Shown one piece after another: positions 22,341 to 34,119 of a stretch of DNA of 64,000 nucleotides. Source of the stretch: Chaetoderma sp. LZ-2023a (Eukaryota > Mollusca > Caudofoveata > Chaetodermatida > Chaetodermatidae); contig CM067369.1 of the NCBI GenBank assembly GCA_034401795.1, positions 190,112,630 through 190,176,629 of the forward strand, written 5' to 3'. Made by a program: the position numbers and the translations under genes. Under the pieces are notes generated by a model that saw only the letters and a list, made by a program, of their open reading frames with translations, was not told the DNA's origin and did not search any database. Numbering within the stretch: the stretch's first letter is position 1; every line of letters starts with the position of its first letter.

Positions 22341-22344
22341 AACA

Positions 22345-22445
22345 TTCTGTTGAATATTCTGAAACTACGTTAATTGGAAGCTGTTGCTGTCAGTTGCCAG
22401 CAACAGCTCAGAGTCAAATTAATTTCAATATATTCAGATATGCAT
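22345..22445. mobile_element. MITE family B core hairpin
   Basis: TGTTGAATATTCTGAAAC and ATTTCAATATATTCA flank a central GCTGTTGCTG...CAGCAACAGC palindrome. Confidence 0.6.
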
Positions 22446-22794
22446 TCTCTTGGAGGGCTAATTTACTCAGAATGGAGCTGGGCTAAGACCGTCTGAACTA
22501 CATCAGACGCCGGAGTGTCAGTTACTCAATTATGCTGGAAAACAAACGATCCGAGGTAAGCTAGCGCATGCATAAGCTCTTCTCGCAGTGTGCACTAAAG
22601 GGAATTGTACTGAAAATGCATCAATATTGTGGAGACAATAATTTGATAATGATATCTTCGGTCTGCGTTATGACATATACGGGTAAATGGATTCTGGCAT
22701 ACTCCGCGCCGTGACCATGCTTACCATTTAACACTCATATCAGACAAAAACGGCTCCTGCAACGCTCTTTAGAAATGCCATTAAATTTGTAGAC

Positions 22795-22905
22795 CAAGCG
22801 AAGACCTTTTTGAAAATTTACCACAGGAAAGATTGGCTCTGTAACCGAGCCAATCATTCCAGAGGGTGTAAATTAAAAAAAATAGTCTTCTCCTGGTGTT
22901 GCAAA
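22795..22905. mobile_element. Hairpin MITE family A
   Basis: The core GATTGGCTCTGTAACCGAGC is flanked by AAAATTTACCAC and its inverse, with outer GAAGAC/GTCTTC arms. Confidence 0.65.
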
Positions 22906-23267
22906 TGGACATTTCTAAATGGCTAAATTGATGAATTTGAATGGTAAAGGGGTAAGAAATGTACTTTTGTGAAGAAATGTACTGGTGAAGAATCATATAA
23001 CAAATTTAAATGTCGCTTCTACAAATGTTCTGAGAGTGTTCAATAACCCACTGCTCATGCTCGATATTTATACAATGTGCGGTTGCATATGGCAGCTGGC
23101 TTGCTGAATCTTGTTATAATAGGTTAGATAATGTAGGACGAGAGATGAAGATCAAGACACCGAAGACTATATCATACCTTGCACCCTCTTGTGTCAGCTT
23201 AACCCATTTAATGAACAATCTGACCAAAAACAACTTTGCAGTGGTCTTCAGACATCGCTATTTGAAA

Positions 23268-23372
23268 GGTCTAGAGACGAGTATTTTCAAATATTTACCA
23301 CTAGAATGACTGGCTCGGTAACCAAGCCAGTCATTCTAGTGGTAAATTTTCATAAATACTCTTCTCTCGGCC
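23268..23372. mobile_element. Hairpin MITE family A
   Basis: A well-preserved palindrome centred at 23,320 with core GGCTCGGTAACCAAGCC. The arms carry ATTTACCACTAGAATGACT and its inverse. Confidence 0.75.
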
Positions 23373-23495
23373 TGCAGATAGACACAGTCTAAGTTAAAAA
23401 TTAATTTTCTTTACCATTACCCCTTTAATGGTCATTCAGGTTCAAAAAATTCAGTGGGTAAATTGAACAAAAAATAGTTAACATCGTCGTGTCGT

Positions 23496-23995
23496 NNNNN
23501 NNNNNNNNNNNNNNNNNNNNNNNNNNNNNNNNNNNNNNNNNNNNNNNNNNNNNNNNNNNNNNNNNNNNNNNNNNNNNNNNNNNNNNNNNNNNNNNNNNNN
23601 NNNNNNNNNNNNNNNNNNNNNNNNNNNNNNNNNNNNNNNNNNNNNNNNNNNNNNNNNNNNNNNNNNNNNNNNNNNNNNNNNNNNNNNNNNNNNNNNNNNN
23701 NNNNNNNNNNNNNNNNNNNNNNNNNNNNNNNNNNNNNNNNNNNNNNNNNNNNNNNNNNNNNNNNNNNNNNNNNNNNNNNNNNNNNNNNNNNNNNNNNNNN
23801 NNNNNNNNNNNNNNNNNNNNNNNNNNNNNNNNNNNNNNNNNNNNNNNNNNNNNNNNNNNNNNNNNNNNNNNNNNNNNNNNNNNNNNNNNNNNNNNNNNNN
23901 NNNNNNNNNNNNNNNNNNNNNNNNNNNNNNNNNNNNNNNNNNNNNNNNNNNNNNNNNNNNNNNNNNNNNNNNNNNNNNNNNNNNNNNNNNNNNNN
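23496..23995. other. Assembly gap, exactly 500 N
   Basis: A round-number gap. Sequence on both sides belongs to the same 8.3-kb segment, and the segment's end (left side) and start (right side) coincide with the gap edges. The last ~20 bases before it (ACATCGTCGTGTCGT) do not match the other copy and may be low-quality contig end. Confidence 0.97.
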
Positions 23996-25464
23996 GAGGC
24001 CTGAATATGGTTACGTTGACACAACTGACAACTATTGCCCTACAGTTGACACACGTGGCTAGATTGTCATTAATGGTGTCTGAAAACGAAGTTTAACATC
24101 TGTGCACGAGTTTGAGACTGTCATTATTAATACCGGGTATATCCACCTTGTGCCTGGATGACGGCCTGGACACGACGTCTCATGCTGGTCACCAACCGAC
24201 TGATACGCCATTGTGGTATTCGTTGCCATTCAAGCTGGAGTGCGTCTGTTAATTCCTGTAGGTTCTGCATAGGAGGATCCCTCCTTCTCACCATGTTTCC
24301 CAGAATGTCCCAGATATGCTCAATAGGGTTCATGTCAGGGCTCCTTGCTGGCCATGGTAGGGTTTCGATGGCATTCTGGCGGAGGTATTCATGCACAGCT
24401 CTAGCACGATGTGGTCGGGCGTTGTCATCCATGAATATAGGGTGGGTTCCAGGTGCATGATTTACAAAATGAGGGACCACAACTCTATCCAGTATGGAAT
24501 CTTGATATCTTTGTCCATTTAGTGTTCCAGGTACAGTCAACAGATCCAGCTTACAATCAAATGAGATGCACCCCCATATCATAACGGAACCTCCACCAAA
24601 TGGAACTTCTTCCATGATGTTACGTTGGTCGTACGCCGTGCGTCTGGACCTCCATACACGAGTTCGACCATCTGTGGCATGAAGCAGGAACCGACTTTCA
24701 TCGGACCAGTGTACCCGTCTCCGGGATCTCATGTTCCAGTGTCTTCTTTCGTTGCACCACCTCAGACGCTCCTCTTTGTGTGGTGTGCAGTGAGGAGAGG
24801 ACGTCTGACAGGGTCTCCTAGCTTCATGCCAGCAGCATACAGTCTCCTTTTGACGGTAGACATTGACACTCTATTGCGCGTTTCCCATTGCTGGCTGAGC
24901 ACTCTGCTGTTGGTGAATGGAGATCTCCTAACAAGGCGTACTAGGGCTCGATCATCACGGGCAGTAGTCTTCTTCGGTCTTCCAGATCTAGACCTGTCCT
25001 TCACCTCGTTAGTTTGCCCATGTTTTGCAATCAAACGACTGATTACAGTATGGTTAATGTTCAGCTGTCTGCCAATCTCTCTGCATGACATACCAGTGGT
25101 ATGCATGCCTATGATTTGCCATTTCACACGATCACTTAACCTTCGTCTTGCCATAGCGGTTCACAATCAAGAGCTAATTCTCTCTGTACAAATAAACCAC
25201 GGTCATGAACACAAAATTCCTAATCTTGTCGCCTAAATCTGTATGTAATGTTCTACACCTCAAACTGGATCTTTTACATAACTGAACACGTGTGCTGTTT
25301 CCCGCCATGCACGGACATCAAGCGGCGTGAAGTCAGGCATGCATGTGCATTTCGTACTTGGAATTATGTCAGCTAACGCGGGGACAAAAAGTATGGCAGC
25401 CTAGTTGTACCATCATGTTTCTACGTTCTATTGTGTTTGCCGTTGCTTAACTTTTGCACAGGTG
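23996..25464 (-). mobile_element. Tc1 element, copy after gap (left end lost in gap)
   Basis: Right terminus CAGGTG at 25,459-25,464 followed by TA, as in the left copy. The left ~190 bp fall in the gap. Confidence 0.9.
24127..25154 (-). pseudogene. Tc1 transposase, frameshifted version of the 341-aa gene
   Basis: Same protein as 15,262-16,287. The N-terminal 130 codons (24,762-25,154) and C-terminal 201 codons (24,127-24,732) are in different frames. Compared with the left copy there is an extra TG in the CTCCTCTTTGTGTGG stretch near 24,778, plus a compensating +1/-1 pair near 24,811-24,824. DDE residues are unchanged. If the duplication is an assembly artefact, this frameshift is either a consensus error or an allelic difference. 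Confidence 0.9.
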
Positions 25465-26089
25465 TATATAAACTGATGGCCACTTGCCATATATAAACTA
25501 ACCAGAACAATCAATACAATGTGAAATGTTCAGAATAATATATAGTACAGGTTGAGGAACCTACTACGGTGCGGTTAGCGAAAACACCTTACAGAAAATA
25601 AGAATAGCTATAAACAGATAAGAAATTATAACTAGCGGTCCTAAGACCGTTATGGAGCCTTTTAGTCATCGGGACCGTTTATACAGATACGATACAATTA
25701 TCAAGATGTAATTAACGGGATAATTAAAATGTCAAGTATAGTTACTTGAATAATCGGTAGCCATTCTTAAGCCTGGGCTACTGAAATTGATATGTCACCC
25801 TTGGTTTGACGTGAGTTGATGCATTCCCTGGAAGCTGGAAAGTTCCCGCATGCCGGTTACAGCAAACAGGATTCCCGCAAGCAGCCCATGACTGGAGCGG
25901 ATTGAACTCAGTACTGTAATCACAATGTAGAATTTCTAACGAGTAGTCAGCATGAGATACAATAACATTACTGCTATGACGAAAGTTCCCGTACACCGAT
26001 GGTACGGATGGAAGTTGCTAACAACCCGATCATAATCGGGGGTTGTTGAATGCGGATGAAGATACATAACTAAGCTTAATGGCCGAGGA

Positions 26090-26260
26090 TGCTGTCGAGC
26101 TCTGGATTTCGTCTCCTTTTATACTACTCGTGACGGCACAGGCGCAGGCTCCAACCAATCATCGGTCGAGCAACAGCCAATCAGCGCGTAGCTAATAATA
26201 ACGCAGTCGAATGTTCTAGAACATTCTAGAAGTTCTGCGTACACGTGGCTATGACGTCAC
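26090..26260 (-). promoter_or_regulatory. Heat-shock-type promoter, copy after gap
   Basis: The five alternating GAA/TTC units at 26,209-26,231 and TATAAAAG at 26,116-26,123 (minus strand) are unchanged from the left copy, as are both CCAAT boxes and TGACGTCA. Confidence 0.65.
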
Positions 26261-26719
26261 GGCAATACCTTGAAGATAATCAAAAGGGGGTTTCCGTGGA
26301 TAACTCAACCATTTCTTAACGGATTTTGAAATGGTTTACAGATTTGGAATGCCCGTCGAATTCTTGTCTTGATTAATGCAGAGTCGGCAGGAAGAAGTTA
26401 TTAAAAGGATTACATTGTACCTTCTCGGACACTAAAAGCATCATCCTATCTTGGTCATAAATTACGCGCTCTGTCAAAAATAGTATTAAGTGTGCGCATG
26501 CGCACTATGCGTTTTAACGAAATTAGTAAGTTTTTTACAACGCGATCTCTCTGATAGGCTCATATACGCTTATAGCTTTACCCAGGGGTTGGGGGGGGGG
26601 GGGTGCATGTTCAGGGAACGAATCCAGGGACGGGAGGCGCGTACCCAGCTTAGCTGGTATGGCCGGTACCTGACTGGTCGATCCAAACTACACCGGCCAG
26701 TACTCTAAAGCAGACACAA

Positions 26720-28264
26720 AAATTAAACTGGATTACTTTTGGGGAAGGTACCGACCAATCATAACCTTAGATAGTGATTTATACGACAGTGCAGTAAAGC
26801 TAAACGATGACAAAGATAACTTGTCCATTCAATTAGAGACCCTACATAGAACTATGGCATCAACGAAGTGCCTTGGGACGTACAACAATAGAAGTGGAAT
26901 TGAATTGGCATGCGAGGTTTCTGGTGTGTATATTTCAGCAACTGTATGGTGTCTTCACATTATTCTTACAAGTCTGTTCTCGGAGACTTTGAATGTAATG
27001 TAGCTCCGCCTTCCAACTTTCATCCAGATTGGTTAATTCTTCTCTGGCAAAGCACATGTGGTATCATCAGTTCTGAATATTTCTCTGACAGATGGTATAA
27101 GCAAATCTGAACCGCGCAGTGGTGTTCCTTTAGTTGACGCAATGTGCATTGTTAACATGGTAACTAAAACACCAAATATTTCAAATGATATGCACTTTGC
27201 ACAGCTAGTTATTGATATTGTGATTGGAATTGGTACATCTTATGATGAGACCAGCGTTGTTTTGAGAGCACTATATAATGTGCGCTCTCAAAGAAACAAC
27301 TCGTGACAAGCAAACTGCTACGACAACAAGAATCCCTTATCATGTCAATGATAATACTGAAATCAAGAACATTAAGGTATTTCTTTCACATATCAGTACT
27401 AAGACAGAGGTCACTAAAAGCTATTGGGAAACATTCATTAGTTATTACGGATTAGTTGAGATTACCAGTATGCCAGAGATCACAGCAGGTTAAAACAGTT
27501 TTGAAGATGGAGATCAAGTTGCTCTTCTAAATGTTTTTGGTCTAATACACAAAGATCCACAATCTATCCTGGATGTGTTCTCAGTAGATACAGATGTAAT
27601 TGTTCGACTAACAGGTCGCTATCCCAGGCTTCCAATGGCAATTACTCTTCTTCAGATATTCAAGATAGCTATACGAGGCTGGGACACAAGAGGGGCTGAG
27701 TCATTCATTGGATGGTATGTTTTCAAGGGAACAGATAACACTGGATCACTGGAAAATCATTTCTCCATGCTGATGATGAGATCCTGAAAATCATTTGCTA
27801 TATTTGGGCTTGCTATTGAAGTACCAGATTGGATCCTTGATCAAATAGAGTGGTATCTCTATTTGCTTTGCAGAATCGATGACATCAGTGAATGTGGTGT
27901 TAGACAGCTTACATTTGCACAAAATGGCAAAGAAGGCCAACAAATGCTTCCAACTTTGGAAACATTAATACCACATATATTCAGAGCATACTATATGGCT
28001 CTAGTTTGAAAGTCATCACAAAAGCCTTGTCCAAATTTTCCATCCCATACACGCTACTATTGAGAGTCGGTGGATGACAGACTCAGGCTGATCTACTGTG
28101 ATAATGCTTCAGCTCCTGAGGCCCTGGTAGTCAGGGGGTCAAAGGCATATTTGAAAGTGAAAGTGGCTCCAAAGTTTTTTTCTCAGTGTTTTCATGTTGT
28201 ATACGTATTGTACTCTATGAAACTGCGCGACTGCATTCTCCCATCATTGAGCATTTTCACATAA
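26720..28264 (+). pseudogene. C-terminal part of Cys/His-rich family protein, copy after gap
   Basis: Counterpart of 17,855-19,397 with the same landmarks (DTDVIVRLTGRYPRLP, YCDNASAPEALV). A few indels place some pieces in different frames. Here the stretch around 27,700 reads GWYVFKGTDNTGSLENHFSM, which fits the family better than the left copy. Confidence 0.55.
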
Positions 28265-28742
28265 CAGGTTTTATATAATTGCGGCTCTCGGGGTGCCAAA
28301 CACTGGTTTTAGGGGGGTGGGGGAATAGAAATACCCTTATATATTAACAAGTGTTCACGCTAGGGTCTTGATTTTTTGCATATGGGTGTATCGTGACCAG
28401 ACCTATTCGTAAGTCAAAGGTCATAGTTCAAGGTCAAAGGTCAAATATCTGGGTCAAACGTGTACAATTCAGCATTGTATGTACACTGTGATATATTTCT
28501 CATTATTATGAACCTGTATCCATTGTTATAATATCTAATGTCTTGTTATACGGTCTCATGAGCTCAATACTGAATAAAGATTTTATACATGAAAACACTG
28601 AGAAAAATACTTTGGAGCCAGTTTCCAGGTCCGGCCAAATATTCATTTGCTCACACACACACCCCCCCCCCCCCCCATTGACTCTAAAGATCTTATGGCA
28701 ATCCATTTTTTAATGGAAATCTATTTTTCTTTCTCTTACAGA

Positions 28743-30230
28743 AACCACAATGGCAGAGGAAGCAGAATGTTTCCTGGCTTTCAGGAATGCGTGCAAGAAG
28801 GGTTCCTTGAGCAGAAGTGGTCTTGAAAGAATTAGAAGTATGCCTGCAGCCGGCAGAGTCTATAAAGGTGGAAAGGTGGAAGAACTTCAGACATTGGTGG
28901 ACAGCAGTGACGACCCTTTTGTGTTTGCACACAGAGCATGTGCTTCTACATACTGTTCTAAGAAGACTATGGCAGCTGCCTCTAGTAAATATAGGGAATT
29001 AAAACCAGATGACAATCCGAACCCAAAGAAAAGACTGAGACAATTAGATGGTCCCAATTTTAATTTTTCCAGAAAGCTGCCTTATTGTGGAAGTGAATGC
29101 AAGGTGAGAAGGATCCAAAGAATCCAGGACGATGGATCCCAGCATATCCGTTCAGGGAAATTGGGAAGAGAGGATCATCGAAGACAATTAAGCAATCTGT
29201 GTTAGATATGTGTGACCAAAAAAATAATGAACAGGCAAATATTGTTAGAATACGTGTGAATGGGGCACCTACAGATCTTCACACTGCAGATGCGCCGTTA
29301 CCATGCAAGCTGTCGGTCAACTGTTTGCTCATCTAAATCTAAGTAGCAATGCAACAAATGCAGGGGACTCTGCTGTAAAAACTGATTTCTCTAATGATTG
29401 AAGATTGTTTCCTTAATTTGGAACCATAATGATGTGTACAATATGTAGCAAAAGGTGGAAATGACTTGTGTAAAAGGTCTGTTGTAAGCAAGGTCATTGG
29501 ACATTTTGGTAATGATGTACTTGTGTTGTCGTCACCAGGTGTTGCTAATATAATTGTATTCAGAGACAAAGCATCAGCTGCATTGAGAATTGTTAATGAT
29601 GACAGTAGTGCCGATGTTAGCATTTCTGTACAGAGGGTTGTTAAAGCCATCCGAAAAGAGGTTGGTTAGATTGAAATAGACAAATGTTGTTATAAACCTA
29701 GGTTGAGTCAGAAAACAGCAACCGGAAGCAATCAGCCCCACCCTGTTAGACCGTCTATGTCGACTCACCCCCAGGCTAGACAGTACCCTACCAGCATTAA
29801 TGATAGGTAACATTGTTACATCTTCATTGCGGAACTGTACACCATCCCCCCACACCTCCCAGCTAGCCCTCAGTGTTATAATACGTGAATCAAAAGAATT
29901 GTTTTCATTCATTTGGAGTTACTTGTACCTATGATGAGTTTAGAAGATTTAGGAAATCAGTAGCTGTGGCTGCTTCCTACATTGCCTCACTTCATGGTGT
30001 GTCAGATGCCCATGATGGATTAATCCAGTTCATGATGGACAATTTCGATCATGAGGGTTCATCAGCGAATGACAAGAAGTCCACGCATTCATTGGCCGTC
30101 ATCATGACCCAGCCGCAGTCGAATGTAGAGTGTAAGAAATGTAACTGCATGACTTGTTGTAATAGCATGCCATGCTGAAGATGTATGTCAGAACTTGGTT
30201 TACGACAAGACATTAGAACCAGTCGATGCC
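28743..30230 (+). pseudogene. N-terminal and middle part of Cys/His-rich family protein, copy after gap
   Basis: Counterpart of 19,876-21,360, with the same acceptor and ATG (28,750). The first frame is shorter in this copy because of indels near the CxxC block. The other landmarks are present. Confidence 0.55.
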
Positions 30231-31209
30231 ATCTAATATAGATATAAACATTTGCTGCATAATTTTAAAACGTTATCATGATATGTAGTCACACCTGTCT
30301 ATAACGGAAACTGTATGGTCCACACCAACCTGTCACCTAAGTGCTGTGGCAAATGTGTTTCAACAGCAGCAGATGCTGATTCTTTAATATTGGTGGTCTG
30401 GCAGCAGCCAGTCTTAAAGAATTGCCATCTTATTTCCTGATGTGAAGGTGTCCATTATAGACAGGGTTAACTGTAATCGGTAAGTTACTTGACCAATCTA
30501 TGTTTAATTATGTAGTGGGGGAACTGTGGCCCCTGCAATATAATTTCAATTTCGTTTATGGCGTGGAAGCTTTACAAAGAAATGGACTTAAGTTGGAATA
30601 AATGGCGTTTGTTTCAAATGCATAATGTTGTGTAATTGGCATTACTATGGACAGCCAACCCTATCTATAGTCGGCAGTAATGTTAAAGTGGTCACTATAT
30701 ACATAGTGAGTCATTTTGTAAAACTCATTTACTATGGAAAATAGTTTGAGGGCCAAATGATAGCAGTTCTTTAAGATGTGTGATCTCCTGTTTTTGAAAA
30801 GCCACCGTCTGTTGACCCCAAATGCAGGTGTCCTCTATACACATGTTTAACTATGTGATAAAGCTTTGTTTTCGATCACAAAAAGCTTGTTTTCAATCAT
30901 ATGTTTATATTAGCAAGCTAACTGAAAAAAGACATAGCTTGTTTTTTTATTCATGTGTAGTGTGTTAGACTACTATCATAAACAATACAATAGTAATATG
31001 TGGTGTGGTTTGTGAATTTATAGACGCGCAAACCAAGTGTGATTATATAATGAAAATCGTCTCTACAAACGTGACAACAAGTAGTATTTTATCCATTATA
31101 ATGTGAATAAAGGTAAACCAGCGAGAAAACAGAGTTGGCAAATTTTCTAAAGTAGATAACAATTGCCTCCTGACTAGTATATCTTTTGATGAATTTACAA
31201 TTTAGTAAA

Positions 31210-32240
31210 CATTCTGTTGAATATTCTGAAACTACGTTAATTGGAAGCTGTTGCTGTCAGTTGCAGCAACAGCTCAGAGTCAAATTAATTTCAATATATT
31301 CAGATATGCATTCTCTTGGAGGGCTAATTTACTCAGAATGGAGCTGGGCTAAGACCGTCTGACTACATCAGACGCCGGAGTGTCAGTTACTCAATTATGC
31401 TGGAAAACAAACGATCCGAGGTAAGCTAGCGCATGCATAGCTCTTCTCGCAGTGTGCACTAAAGGGAATTGTACTGAAAATGCATCAATATTGTGGAGAC
31501 AATAATTTGATAATGATATCTTCGGTCTGCGTTAATGACATATTCGGGTAAATGGATTCTGGCATACTCCGCGCCGTGACATGCTTAACCATTTAACACT
31601 CATATCAGACAAAAACGGCTCCTGCAACGCTCTTTAGAAATGCCCATTAAATTTGTAGACCAAGCGAAGACCTTTTTGAAAATTTACCACAGGAAAGATT
31701 GGCTCTGTAACCGAGCCAATCATTCCAGTGGTAAATTAAAAAAAATAGTCTTCTCCTGGTTTGCAAATGGACATTTCTAAATGGCTAAATTGATGAATTT
31801 GAATGGTAAAGGGGTAAGAAATGTACTTTTGTGAAGAAATGTACTGGTGAAGAATCATATAACAAATTTAAATGTCGCTTCTACAAATGTTCTGAGAGTG
31901 TTCAATAACCCACTGCTCATGCTCGATATTTATACAATGTGCGGTTGCATATGGCAGCTGGCTTGCTGAAACTTGTTATAATAGGTTAGATAATGTAGGA
32001 CGAGGAGATGAAGATCAAGACACCGAAGACTATATCATACCTTGCACCCTCTTGTGTCAGCTTAACCATTTAATGAACAATCTGACCAAAAACAACTTTG
32101 CAGTGGTCTTCAGACATCGCTATTTGAAAGGTCTAGAGAAGAGTATTTTTCAAATATTTACCACTAGAATGACTGGCTCGGTAACCAAGCCAGTCATTCT
32201 AGTGGTAAATTTTCATAAATACTCTTCTCTCGGCCTGCAG
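31210..32240. mobile_element. MITE cluster, copy after gap
   Basis: Family B core at about 31,212-31,311 and family A hairpins at about 31,660-31,765 and 32,132-32,239. They correspond to the elements at 22,345, 22,795 and 23,268. Confidence 0.65.
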
Positions 32241-32330
32241 ATAGACACAGTCTAAGTTAAAAATTTAATTTTCTTTACCATTACCCCTTTAATGGTCATT
32301 CTGTTCAAAAAATTCAGTGGTAAATTTACA

Positions 32331-32976
32331 AAAAATAGTTTTCTAAAATTAAAATATCTTGAAAAAACTTGACCATCAAAATGTTTAATTGATATATCAC
32401 GTAGTATTTTCGGCGCCTTGGACAGTAGAGAGCACGTGAATAGGTCTAGTTCATATTACATACTCTTTGGAGAATATTTTTGTAAACGTTATTTTACATC
32501 TTTCGATGTTTTAATTCATCTTAAATTTCCTGTCGCTTTTCAGCCTTTTTAAAGAAAAATGCGTTTTTATTTGAAAATGCCTTTTCTTAAAATACATATG
32601 AGAATAATATTTTATTATTTTTGCTTCGAGCAGCTGAATGACTGTCAAATTCTTTAGATTAGTATTTTATACGCACTGTCTTAATTTTATTAGCATGGCG
32701 GATTGTAGGCCTGTGACAAATCTGTCGCTCCTCAGAAAATTACGACTGATTAAACCAGTATATCAACGGTCATCTTGGAATTTTTCACATATCCCTAAAT
32801 GCAGCCAACAATTCCTCTGGTGATCCTTAGTTCTGCAATGCCAGTAAACAGAATTTACCATCGTCTATCTAAAAAATTACGTTCTGCAAGAGGGTAGAAA
32901 TATGAAAAAACTCAATGCGTCGTAAAAATCTCTCCAAGAGCAACCAATTAGGTTTTTCTGTGATACTAGGTCCATA
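32331..32976. other. No gene seen
   Basis: AT-rich sequence beyond the duplicated segment. The frame at 32,638-32,823 has no recognisable domain. Confidence 0.4.
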
Positions 32977-33099
32977 GCTGAGTTAAAAACAGCACGGATC
33001 GATAACATTGGAATTTTGCTGAGTTAAAAACAGCACGGATCGATAACATTGGAATTTTGCTGAGTTAAAAACAGCACGGATCGATAACATTGGAATTTC
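32977..33099. repeat. Three perfect 41-bp tandem repeats
   Basis: The unit begins GCTGAGTTAAAAACAGCACG and starts at 32,977, 33,018 and 33,059. The copies are essentially identical, so the expansion is recent. Confidence 0.9.
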
Positions 33100-33267
33100 T
33101 CACCAGCTTCCAAAAAATCCGACAATTGTTACTACTGACTCACGTGATTCCACTAACTACAAAAACTAAGAAATAGTTTATTCCGTTACGTTTTTAGAAG
33201 AATGTGGTTATTACTTTTGCATTGTTATTGCTACATTAATTGCCTTTAAATACGCAAGAAATACTTT

Positions 33268-33356
33268 GTTGAATATTTCGAAACTAATTTGACTGGAAGC
33301 TTTTGCTGCCTAGGCAGCAACAGCTTCCAGTCAAATTAGTTTCAGATTATTCAACA
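33268..33356. mobile_element. MITE family B core hairpin, best preserved
   Basis: Palindrome centred at 33,311 with arms of about 44 bp. The core is GCTGCCTAGGCAGC, and TTTGACTGGAAGCTTTTGC mirrors the other arm. Confidence 0.75.
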
Positions 33357-33817
33357 GCTTACGCGATTATGTTAAAATTTAGATACTTACTGGTACTTCA
33401 AAGTTCTAAGGCTAAATGATAATTTCTAACGCGCTAGAGTTACGACCCCACCACACCACTCATCACAGATGATTTTCTATATTTCCTTACGAAAAACATG
33501 CCGGAAATGAAAAAAAATCCCTTTTTTCAACATGAGAGATTTAAGCTAATTATTTTTTTCCAATCGTGGCACATGCAGTTCGAATGAAGAGTGTATGTAC
33601 TATCCACTATGATAAGCTGTGGGTGCAAACTCTTACTGTACAATGCAGACACAGCTTAAATTTACGAGCAGTTACTGTTCACAATGAACTGCAAATGGAG
33701 GTGACAATTCCGTATTAAAATGCAATAAAATTGTTCCAAAAAGAGTTCAATAGTGGACACTGCATGGGCCATAAAATTGGTCACTAATGGCAGTTGATCG
33801 GTTAACAGGAGCCTATA

Positions 33818-33856
33818 ATGGGGGGGTGGGGGTGGGGTGTGGGGGGGGGGGGTGGA
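33818..33856 (+). repeat. G-rich tract with G-quadruplex potential
   Basis: Successive runs of five to twelve G separated by single T or short TG/GTG spacers. No gene. Confidence 0.7.
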
Positions 33857-33889
33857 GGGTGTCCGCTCTGTCACTCATTTTATCTGACA

Positions 33890-34115
33890 CATATTCAAAA
33901 TACGTCACTTGTTAAATGACCTCAATAAGATAATCACGTAAGTCTGTCACGAAGACGAAAAGTCCGTTAGGAAAATGTACGAATTGTCTGCCTTTGGTTA
34001 ATTTACAATTTAATAAACAGTTTGCTGAATATTTTGAAAATAAGTTGACTGGAAGCTTTTGCAGAAACAGCTCCCAACCAAATTAATTTTCAAAGTATCC
34101 AACAGCTTACCTGTA
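33890..34115. mobile_element. MITE sub-family B2
   Basis: The 5' part (GTCTGTCACGAAGACGAAAA, TACGAATTGT) is followed by the family B palindrome (TGAATATTTTGAAAATAAGT...). Similar to 39,215-39,400 and 42,520-42,855. Confidence 0.55.
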
Positions 34116-34119
34116 TAAT

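Larger units (their letters stand above)
15132..23480. repeat. 8.3-kb near-identical segment, left copy
   Basis: Matches 23,996-32,330 at a nearly constant offset of about 8,865 bases. See the right copy and the first finding. Confidence 0.95.
23996..32330. repeat. 8.3-kb near-identical segment, right copy (probable false duplication)
   Basis: Begins at GAGGCCTGAATATGGTTACG, as at 15,132. The differences I noticed are mainly 1-2 base indels, often in homopolymers, with few substitutions. The copies stop at the gap on both sides, which points to unmerged contig ends or alternative haplotypes, not a biological tandem repeat. Confidence 0.9.

Noticed and set aside
23489-24024. Open frames through the gap
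   Set aside because: They consist of N bases only.
32977-33099. CRISPR array
   Set aside because: The units are contiguous with no spacers, and the DNA is eukaryotic.
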